Source: Elusimicrobia bacterium RIFOXYB2_FULL_48_7 (GTDB lineage: Bacteria > Elusimicrobiota > Endomicrobiia > CG1-02-37-114 > XYA2-FULL-39-19). Taken from it: a stretch of DNA of 5,024 bases. Position numbers and translations under genes: made by a program. The stretch is from contig MGVM01000194.1 of NCBI GenBank assembly GCA_001800495.1, forward strand, positions 1 through 5,024, given 5' to 3'. The notes beneath the pieces were generated by a model that made no database searches, was not told the origin of the DNA, and saw nothing but the letters and a program-made list of their open reading frames with translations. Shown piece after piece: positions 1-5,024 of this stretch. Numbering within the stretch: the first letter of the stretch is position 1; the number at the start of each line of letters is the position of its first letter.

Positions 1-516
1 ACGGGCGCCGGCCCCATCGGGCTTATATCGGTTGCTATCGCCAAGCATGTGGGCGCCCGGCACGTGGTTATATCGGATGTGAATGAATACCGGTTGGAAC
101 TCGCGAAAAAGATCGGCGCGGACACGGCGGTGAATGTGGGCAAGATGTCTATTAAAGATGCCATGAAAAAAATGGGGCTGATAGGTTTTGATATAGGGCT
201 GGAAATGTCGGGTAACGCGGCCGCTTTTGAAGCGATGCTTGAAGGCATGTACCACGGCGGCAGGATTTCCCTGCTTGGCATACTGCCCAACAGCACGCAG
301 ATCCAGTGGGACCAGGTGATCTTCAAGGGGTTGACCATCAAGGGCATTTACGGCAGGGAAATTTTTGAGACCTGGTACAAGATGCAGGCGATGCTCCAGA
401 GCGGGCTTGATATCTCAAAGGTGCTCACACATAAGTTTAAATTTGCAGATTTCCAGAAAGGTTTTGACGTGATGGAAAGCGGAAACTGCGGAAAAGTTGT
501 GCTGGAGCTGGAGTAA
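1..516 (+). CDS. tdh: L-threonine 3-dehydrogenase, C-terminal part (5' end outside window)
   Basis: This zinc-dependent medium-chain dehydrogenase oxidises L-threonine with NAD+ to 2-amino-3-ketobutyrate in the cytoplasm, the first step of threonine breakdown to glycine. The frame is open from base 1, so the gene is cut by the window edge. The 171 visible residues are about the second half of the usual ~341. The fragment opens with the Rossmann dinucleotide loop TGAGPIG (residues 1-7), followed by the acidic end of beta-2 in VVISDVNEYR (D26), which fits NAD rather than NADP preference. Next come the family blocks GLEMSG, HGGRISLLGI, FKGLTIKGIYGRE and FETWYKM, then the C-terminal FQKGFDVMESGNCGKV. 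From memory these match E. coli Tdh nearly block for block. The catalytic and structural zinc ligands lie in the missing N-terminal half and cannot be checked. The stop TAA is at 514-516, and kbl starts 4 bases later, so the two are surely cotranscribed. Confidence 0.95.
   Translation, partial: TGAGPIGLISVAIAKHVGARHVVISDVNEYRLELAKKIGADTAVNVGKMSIKDAMKKMGLIGFDIGLEMSGNAAAFEAMLEGMYHGGRISLLGILPNSTQIQWDQVIFKGLTIKGIYGREIFETWYKMQAMLQSGLDISKVLTHKFKFADFQKGFDVMESGNCGKVVLELE
510..513 (+). promoter_or_regulatory. Ribosome binding site of kbl, inside the end of tdh
   Basis: GGAG lies 7 bases before ATG 521 and overlaps the last tdh codons (GAG followed by the TAA at 514-516). It decides the kbl start in favour of ATG 521 over the in-frame GTG at 497. 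It also implies coupling: ribosomes ending tdh stop directly over the kbl initiation site. The assignment rests on position and sequence only. Confidence 0.6.
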
Positions 517-520
517 ACCA

Positions 521-1708
521 ATGTACGAAAAAATGAAAGACGATTTAAACAAGCAGTTGCAGGAGATACGGGACGCGGGGTTGTATAAATCCGAGAGGAT
601 TATTTACACCCCCCAGGGTGTTGAAATAACCGCCAACGGAAAGAATGTCCTGAATTTCTGCGCTAACAATTACCTGGGACTGGCCGGAAACGCCCAAACA
701 GTTCAATACGCTAAAAAAGCCATGGATAAATGGGGTTACGGGATGTCTTCCGTGCGGTTTATCTGCGGCACGCTGGAAATTCACAAGGAACTTGAAAAGC
801 AGCTTTCCGCGTTCCTTGGCACGGAAGATACGATTTTGTACGCCGCCTGTTTCGACGCTAACGGCGGGATATTTGAGCCGTTGCTGGGGTCCGACAGCGC
901 CATTATAACCGATTCCCTGAACCATGCCTCGATAGTCGACGGGATCCGCCTCTGCAAGGCCCAGCGCCATATATACAAGCACGCTGACATGGAAGACCTG
1001 GAAGCGAAGTTGAAAGAAACAGCGGGCGCAAAATACAGGATGATTGCCACGGACGGCGTTTTTTCAATGGACGGTGAGATCGCAAAACTGGGTGAAATAT
1101 GCGAACTTGCGCGGAAGTATAGCGCACTTGTGATGGTAGACGACAGCCATGCGACGGGTTTTGTAGGAAAGACCGGCAGGGGTACCTCCGAACACTGCGG
1201 AGTGGCGGGCAAAATTGATATTATAACAACCACTTTCGGCAAAGCGCTCGGCGGGTCAATGGGTGGCTGCGCTTCCGGCAGAAAAGAAATAATAGAATTC
1301 CTGCGCCAGAAAAGCAGGCCCTATCTGTTCTCGAATTCCCTCTCCCCCGTCATCGCGGGCACGACGCTGTCTATAATCGAAGAGCTGGCCAAGTCAACGC
1401 AATTGCGCGACAAGCTTGAAGAAAACACGTCTTATTTCAGGAAAAAGATGACGGAAGCCGGTTTTGAAATTAAGCCGGGGGTTCATCCAATAGTGCCCAT
1501 AATGCTTTATGAAGAAAAACTCGCGCACAACATGGCTTCGGAGCTTCTGGCAGAAGGCATCTATGTGATAGGTTTCAGCTATCCGGTGGTAGCCAAAGGG
1601 CAGGCGAGGATCCGAGTGCAGGTTTCTGCGCTTCATGAAAAGAAGCACCTGGACAAGGCAGTTGAGGCTTTTTCTAAAATTGGCAGGAAGTTAGGGGTAC
1701 TAAAGTAG
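521..1708 (+). CDS. kbl: Glycine C-acetyltransferase (2-amino-3-ketobutyrate CoA ligase)
   Basis: This PLP-dependent alpha-oxoamine synthase splits 2-amino-3-ketobutyrate with CoA into glycine and acetyl-CoA. It is the partner of Tdh and normally a homodimer. At 395 residues it is full length (E. coli 398). Numbered from ATG 521, the signatures are NFCANNYLGL (about 45-54), SVRFICGT (77-84), CFDANGG (110-116), LNHASI with the PLP-stacking His135, VDDSHA with Asp207 and His210 binding PLP, and TTFGKALGG with Lys241 as the Schiff-base lysine. The RPYLFSNSL block and the C-terminal GFSYPVVAKGQARIRVQ substrate/CoA region follow. An upstream in-frame GTG at 497 would add 8 residues encoded inside tdh. 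ATG 521 is preferred because GGAG at 510-513 sits 7 bases ahead of it and the product then begins MYEKMKDDL, like its relatives. All catalytic residues are present, so it should be active. Its last 9 bases overlap the end of the convergent yfhO-like gene. Confidence 0.97.
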   Translation: MYEKMKDDLNKQLQEIRDAGLYKSERIIYTPQGVEITANGKNVLNFCANNYLGLAGNAQTVQYAKKAMDKWGYGMSSVRFICGTLEIHKELEKQLSAFLGTEDTILYAACFDANGGIFEPLLGSDSAIITDSLNHASIVDGIRLCKAQRHIYKHADMEDLEAKLKETAGAKYRMIATDGVFSMDGEIAKLGEICELARKYSALVMVDDSHATGFVGKTGRGTSEHCGVAGKIDIITTTFGKALGGSMGGCASGRKEIIEFLRQKSRPYLFSNSLSPVIAGTTLSIIEELAKSTQLRDKLEENTSYFRKKMTEAGFEIKPGVHPIVPIMLYEEKLAHNMASELLAEGIYVIGFSYPVVAKGQARIRVQVSALHEKKHLDKAVEAFSKIGRKLGVLK

Positions 1709-3796
1709 CAGGAAAAGAAGCGCGGCGATCCAGGCAATGGCACTGACAATTGCCCCTATTTTGAAAGACAGCGGCTCATAAGAAAACACCACTTCATGCT
1801 CGACAGTCGCGCCCGGGGAGTCCAGGAACACCGCCCTGAAAGTATAATCCGCCCTCACGATTTCCGATTTTTTTCCATCCACGTAAACATTCCAGCCGGG
1901 ATACCAGGTTTCGCTCAGGAACAACCAGCCGGGAACATCGTTGGCGGTTTTAATTGTTATCCTTCCAGGTTCATAACTGCTAATGGTGATTTGCGCTTTT
2001 CCATCTTTCGGCGCGTTAATCCTGCCTGTACCGTTGAGCATGACAATTTCCTCTGCCGGCTGGAAAGCGCCCGAAGACATGTACCGCAAAACTTCGCCGC
2101 CTGAAGCGAAGGCTTTTTCTTTTGTCAAAAACATCGCGCGGGGAAGGGTTGTCTTGTTTTCATAAACATGCATCCCGGAATTTGTTTTGCTGAAAAGATC
2201 CCATTTCGGGCTGTTTATGGCCCTGTCTGAAACCATGTACCTGATATTTGCCAGGCCGATCAGAGGCGAGTTGTAACCCTGCCTGAACAGCGCGGAATAA
2301 AACTCTTCGTAATTTTTCACCCTCAATATGATATATCCACCGGCGTCGAACAGTTTATCCAGCATGCCGAAATTCGGTATTGTTGAATCCTGGTAATTAA
2401 GGCAGTCGTTATAATCCTGCGGGATGTAATTTTTGTATTTATCCAGGGTCAGGGGGTTCATCATTATCCTGAAATACCCTGTGCCAGGTTTGCCGGGCCG
2501 GCTTGCAGGTTTCCCCTGCCCGGAAAGCCAGGACGGCCCCGCCTGCCGGGAATAAAAGCCGCTGTCCATCAGGTTGAAAGTGCGGGCGCCGAACAAAAAC
2601 AGGTCTATTACAAAAACAGCGATAATAACGGTTTTAAGTCTTTCTGATTTTACCGTTTCCAACCCGAGCGCTGCCAGGAAAGTAAGGCCGAATATAGTGA
2701 AAAAGACGCACTGGACAGGGAACCTGAAATATTTCATGCCTGGCAGGAAGTTAAGGAATATTTTATACAGCGGGGTGTTGTCTCCAAGGGAAAGAATTAT
2801 GCCTGTCACGGCAAGCAAGAGAAAGAACCCCGCCTGGAGGCGGTTTTTTCTCAGCGTGAATGCCGTTATTACCGCCAGCGGCGCGAGTATACCGAAATAA
2901 AAACCGGTTGTCTGTGCGTCGTGGTAGACTTTTGTCAGGAACATATTCCAGAGCGGTATGAACGTATAAGAAAGGATCTCATTTATGTTGAGCGAATAAG
3001 CCAGCGCGGAGTTATAATCAAGCCCGCCCGACCTGTCTGAAAGCCCGGATAGTTCAAGCGTGGGAAGCAGCTGGACACAGGACAATAAACAGAATAGGGC
3101 CAACGAAGCAAATGAGAACAGGACAACCGCTGTTTTATTTGTGTTTTCCTTGCCGGTAAACAGGTAAAAAACCAGGTAAGCAACCATTATAATCAGTGTG
3201 TAATAGGAAAATTGCGGGTAACCGGCTAAAAACTGGAGCGTAAAAGCCACCGATAACAGAATTGCGCGTTTCAGCCCCGGGTTTTTCAGTAATCGCTGGA
3301 AAAAATAGAAGATAAGCGGGAGCCAGACATAAGCGGACATATGGTGGATGAACTCGGTATGATAAACAAAAAACCCGTTGAACATGTAAATTACGGAAGC
3401 CAGGATGGACGCCTTGCTGCCGAACCCGTTGTGCCGCATCAGCGTGTAAGTGAAAAACCCGGCAAGAAAAGAATGGATTATTATGTAGATGTTAAGCGCT
3501 GCCGGAAAAGAAAACACCGCGAAGAGGAGGTTGAAAGGATAAAGCGCCTGGGTCTGGAGCATCGCTAAAAAAGGCGTCCCGCAGGAAAGGTAAGGGTTCC
3601 ATAAAGGGATTTGCAGGTTTTTCAGGGATTGGGCGTAATAAACGATGAACGGGTACATGAACCTGTGCATTATTTCCCAGAACACAGTCATCTTGAATGA
3701 CAGAAGCTCCCGCCAGTAAACCAGCGAAAGCGCGAGAATAATCCCGGCGGGAATGATTTTTCCAGGCGGTAGTTTAAGGGGCGGTTTATCGTTCAT
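1700..3796 (-). CDS. YfhO-family polytopic membrane protein (GT-C-like glycosyltransferase candidate)
   Basis: The 698-residue integral membrane protein resembles the YfhO family (Pfam Bacterial membrane protein YfhO). Characterised Gram-positive members take part in sugar modification of cell-wall or lipoteichoic polymers, acting outside the membrane on lipid-linked sugars. A first membrane segment (about 13-28) precedes an extracytoplasmic loop with FWEIMH (39-44) and the hallmark PLWNPYLSCGTPFLA (64-78). About ten further hydrophobic segments fall between roughly 85 and 405. A soluble region follows (about 410-675), with NIRYMVSD (517-524) and the family-typical ending SETWYPGWNVYVDGKK (628-643). 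The last membrane helix is 678-698. A Gly/Pro/Lys-rich stretch at about 425-440 looks like a linker. The start ATG (3796-3794) follows the hydrolase TGA after one base, so translation is probably coupled. A weak GGA lies just upstream. The TAG stop is inside the 3' end of kbl. Family membership is well supported. The substrate is unknown and catalytic activity is inferred. Confidence 0.82.
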   Translation of the reverse strand: MNDKPPLKLPPGKIIPAGIILALSLVYWRELLSFKMTVFWEIMHRFMYPFIVYYAQSLKNLQIPLWNPYLSCGTPFLAMLQTQALYPFNLLFAVFSFPAALNIYIIIHSFLAGFFTYTLMRHNGFGSKASILASVIYMFNGFFVYHTEFIHHMSAYVWLPLIFYFFQRLLKNPGLKRAILLSVAFTLQFLAGYPQFSYYTLIIMVAYLVFYLFTGKENTNKTAVVLFSFASLALFCLLSCVQLLPTLELSGLSDRSGGLDYNSALAYSLNINEILSYTFIPLWNMFLTKVYHDAQTTGFYFGILAPLAVITAFTLRKNRLQAGFFLLLAVTGIILSLGDNTPLYKIFLNFLPGMKYFRFPVQCVFFTIFGLTFLAALGLETVKSERLKTVIIAVFVIDLFLFGARTFNLMDSGFYSRQAGPSWLSGQGKPASRPGKPGTGYFRIMMNPLTLDKYKNYIPQDYNDCLNYQDSTIPNFGMLDKLFDAGGYIILRVKNYEEFYSALFRQGYNSPLIGLANIRYMVSDRAINSPKWDLFSKTNSGMHVYENKTTLPRAMFLTKEKAFASGGEVLRYMSSGAFQPAEEIVMLNGTGRINAPKDGKAQITISSYEPGRITIKTANDVPGWLFLSETWYPGWNVYVDGKKSEIVRADYTFRAVFLDSPGATVEHEVVFSYEPLSFKIGAIVSAIAWIAALLFLLL

Positions 3797-3797
3797 T

Positions 3798-4397
3798 TCA
3801 TTCCGGCTGTACGGCGGGTGAAGTGGATACCAGGATTTCCGGAGGTATTTCCGCGGGTTTATCCAGTTTCTTTTTATTAATGACTTCCGTGGATTTCAGG
3901 GCTAGGTAATTATACTTGCTTGCCGGGTTCCAGAGGGTCCATTCATAGATATCGTTGTCATAACAGGCCTGCGCCTGCGCCAGCACTTCCTCCACGTTAT
4001 ACTTGTACCCCAGAGAGAAATCCTGCAGGTAAGGCCTGAGCTTTTTCGAGTTTACCCCCAGTTTTTTCACTGCGTGGCCCAGCCCTATGTAAACTGTCCG
4101 GTAGGGCTGGCTGTTCGGGTGTTCAATGCCGTAACTGCCCCTGGGGTAATGCGAGGGATAAACCATGGGGCAGACATAATCAGCCTCGCGCGTCATTTCA
4201 ACAATGTCCTGCCCTATCCCCATGTCGTGGTCGGCGGAAGTGGTAAGCCCGAAAACATCCACTGAAATAGCCACGTTGTATTTCAATTTTAACCTATTTC
4301 TCTCTGGGGTACAAGTATAACGTGGAGGAAGTGCTGGCGCAGGCGCAGGCCTGTTATGACAACGATATCTATGAATGGACCCTCTGGAACCCGGCAA
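3798..4397 (-). CDS. Putative glycoside hydrolase DUF4015, C-terminal fragment
   Basis: The open frame gives 199 residues, but only those from R35 (codon 4295-4293) on look genuine. The first 34, from ATG 4397, are read exactly from the inverted copy, antisense to the end of this same gene, and have a spurious Pro/Arg/Cys-rich make-up. The native part carries YNVAISVDVFGLTTSADHD, DMGIGQDIVEM, ADYVCPMVYPSHYPRGSYG, KKLRPYLQDFSLGYKYN and the closing EWTLWNPASKYNYLAL. These are in the order expected for the second half of the DUF4015/COG1306 barrel. A charged, proline-rich tail (about 168-199) ends the protein. TGA (3800-3798) is separated by one base from the ATG of the yfhO-like gene, so both belong to one operon. 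On its own this fragment has no signal peptide and no conserved core. It should be cytoplasmic and inactive if made at all. Confidence 0.7.
   Translation of the reverse strand: MPGSRGSIHRYRCHNRPAPAPALPPRYTCTPERNRLKLKYNVAISVDVFGLTTSADHDMGIGQDIVEMTREADYVCPMVYPSHYPRGSYGIEHPNSQPYRTVYIGLGHAVKKLGVNSKKLRPYLQDFSLGYKYNVEEVLAQAQACYDNDIYEWTLWNPASKYNYLALKSTEVINKKKLDKPAEIPPEILVSTSPAVQPE
3891..4021 (-). repeat. 131-bp perfect inverted repeat, native arm
   Basis: This is the native copy, since on the minus strand it reads in frame as the well-conserved end of the DUF4015 domain (QDFSLGYKYN through TLWNPASKYN to ALKS). It is separated from the ectopic arm by a 274-base spacer (4022-4295), so a transcript of the region could fold into a 131-bp stem with that spacer as the loop. 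Confidence 0.95.
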
Positions 4398-4426
4398 GCA
4401 AGTATAATTACCTAGCCCTGAAATCC
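4296..4426 (+). repeat. 131-bp perfect inverted repeat, inserted (ectopic) arm
   Basis: Base-by-base comparison shows these 131 bases equal the reverse complement of 3891-4021 without a mismatch. Identity ends sharply at both sides (4295 against 4022, and 4427 against 3890). Read on the plus strand the arm encodes the hydrolase C-terminal segment from FSLGYKYNVEEV to WNPASKYNYLALKS. It therefore lies backwards inside its own gene and replaces the family core. At one edge it begins with GGATTT on the minus strand, which also encodes the expected Gly-Phe of ELGF. This hints at a 6-base microhomology junction. Confidence 0.97.
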
Positions 4427-5017
4427 CAGTTCTACAGCTCTTTTTGCTATACCAATATTGTAATTCCAGCTGTTTTTATTGTAAGGATCAAGCCATGAAT
4501 TACCGGCTCTATCCTGCCATACCCCGCCAGTAGAATTCAGCACTGCCCATTCAGGCTTTCTTTTTGCCAGCAGGTCATCTTTAAAAACTACTATTCTTGC
4601 AATTGTATAGATGTTCCGCTTTTTTAAATTCTTAATATATTCAGCGCAGTCAGGCATTGCATTGACATATGTTTTATATTCCTCAGGCTGTTTTGCTCCT
4701 GGAATATATACTTCGCCCAGATACTCTTTTATGTCAATCACTACTGTGTTGATCTCTGTTTCATTTAATAAAGTGTCTATATACGCGCGGCCCTTTTTTG
4801 AACCGGCCATCCAGGAAGTCAGGTGAATTCCTCTCACAAAAGGCGGTTTTAAAGAAACCGGCTGCTGAAGCTGTATTTCTTCGGTTGTTTTCTGCTTAAT
4901 AGTATTAATAAGCTTTGTTGCCGGGCCTGTAACCGGCAATACAGCGGAATTCTCTGCATTAACAAGGGCAGCAAAACCTACAATAAACATCCAGGCAAAA
5001 CAAAATAATTTATTCAA
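4412..5017 (-). CDS. Putative glycoside hydrolase DUF4015, N-terminal fragment with signal peptide
   Basis: These 201 residues begin with a probable secretion signal: a lysine, then a hydrophobic core LFCFAWMFIVGFAALV, then a likely signal peptidase I site after VNA (about residue 21). A low-complexity spacer follows to about residue 58. Then comes the start of the COG1306/DUF4015 TIM-barrel-like domain: VRGIHLTSWMAGS (61-73), INTVVIDIKEYLGEVY (89-104), YTIARIVVFKDDLLA (137-151), PEWAV (155-159), WLDPYNKNSWNYNIGIAKRAVELGF (about 175-199). Family members are exported enzymes thought to act on polysaccharide. The last two residues (QG) and the TAG stop come from the inverted repeat and are not native. 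The first codon shown is TTG (5017-5015). No Shine-Dalgarno is visible in the 7 bases left and the frame is open to the window edge, so the true start may lie beyond it. An internal ATG at residue 10 would cut the signal peptide. GC is clearly lower here than in the other half. Confidence 0.8.
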   Translation of the reverse strand: MNKLFCFAWMFIVGFAALVNAENSAVLPVTGPATKLINTIKQKTTEEIQLQQPVSLKPPFVRGIHLTSWMAGSKKGRAYIDTLLNETEINTVVIDIKEYLGEVYIPGAKQPEEYKTYVNAMPDCAEYIKNLKKRNIYTIARIVVFKDDLLAKRKPEWAVLNSTGGVWQDRAGNSWLDPYNKNSWNYNIGIAKRAVELGFQG

Positions 5018-5024
5018 TATTGTT

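Larger units (their letters stand above)
3798..5017 (-). pseudogene. Broken putative glycoside hydrolase (DUF4015/COG1306), whole locus
   Basis: Two minus-strand pieces encode the two ends of one protein. The N-terminal piece (5017 down to about 4421) ends at ELGF. The C-terminal piece (about 4295 down to 3798) resumes at RLKLKYNVAISVDVFG. In the family these are joined by some 45 residues containing the conserved EIQFDYIRFP core, which is absent from the window. In its place are 131 bases (4296-4426) that exactly repeat, in inverted orientation, bases 3891-4021 of the same gene. The replacement puts a TAG at 4414-4412 and leaves the two halves in different frames. The gap of 131 is one base short of 44 codons, close to the length expected for the missing core. 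As written, no active enzyme can be made. Whether this is a true mutation or an assembly or amplification chimera cannot be decided here; a chimera is somewhat more likely. Confidence 0.75.

Noticed and set aside
497..520. Upstream GTG start of kbl adding MCWSWSKP
   Set aside because: These residues are read from the end of tdh in another frame and have no counterpart in Kbl proteins. ATG 521 has a well-placed GGAG.
545..1648. Minus-strand open frames opposite kbl
   Set aside because: They are antisense shadows of a complete, conserved gene, with no recognisable domains or ribosome binding sites.
1681..2753. 13-base direct repeat TGGCAGGAAGTTA at 1681-1693 and 2741-2753
   Set aside because: It lies in coding sequence of two genes on opposite strands with no further copies or flanking structure seen. 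A chance match is the simplest reading.
1796..3568. Plus-strand open frames opposite the yfhO-like gene, and the short minus-strand frame at 2983-3183
   Set aside because: They overlap a long membrane-protein frame with clear family motifs. Their predicted products are compositionally biased and show no domains.
4022..4295. An invertible (phase-variable) segment flanked by the 131-bp inverted repeats
   Set aside because: Flipping 4022-4295 would not restore the gene, because the conserved core is absent in either orientation. The arms are coding sequence of the gene itself, and no recombinase gene is present in the window.
4074..4826. Short plus-strand open frames opposite the hydrolase fragments
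   Set aside because: They are antisense to conserved DUF4015 motifs, with no ribosome binding site or recognisable product.

Overview
The window holds two gene pairs on opposite strands that meet tail to tail. It is almost entirely coding, with no stretch over 300 bases lacking a gene. I saw no tRNA, rRNA, CRISPR array, insertion sequence or phage gene.

Positions 1-1708 (+ strand) carry the end of tdh (L-threonine 3-dehydrogenase, its first half lying before the window) and, 4 bases later, a complete kbl (glycine C-acetyltransferase). This is the classic two-step threonine-to-glycine operon. Threonine is oxidised to 2-amino-3-ketobutyrate, which is cleaved with CoA to glycine and acetyl-CoA.

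Positions 1700-5024 (- strand) carry a secreted or lipid-anchored putative glycoside hydrolase of the DUF4015/COG1306 type. It is followed after one base by a large polytopic membrane protein of the YfhO family. The stop codons of kbl and yfhO lie within a 9-base overlap. Together the minus-strand pair looks like an envelope or exopolysaccharide module: a membrane glycosyltransferase-like protein with a sugar-cleaving exported enzyme.

The most striking feature is in the hydrolase gene. A 131-bp segment at 4296-4426 is a perfect reverse-complement copy of the end of the same gene (3891-4021). It sits exactly where the conserved core of the family should be, so the reading frame stops at 4412-4414 and resumes in another frame at about 4295. 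The DNA on the N-terminal side of this junction is also much more AT-rich (about 40% GC by hand count) than the C-terminal side (about 51%). The best explanations are a chimeric assembly or amplification product, or a template-switch mutation that made a pseudogene. It is not a new system, but anyone using this sequence should know of it.

The organism is a bacterium of about 48-53% GC outside the AT-rich end. The gene content and protein style suggest an uncultured, possibly candidate-phylum, Gram-negative lineage known from metagenomes (Elusimicrobia/Omnitrophica-like). This is a weak inference, as none of the genes is diagnostic.
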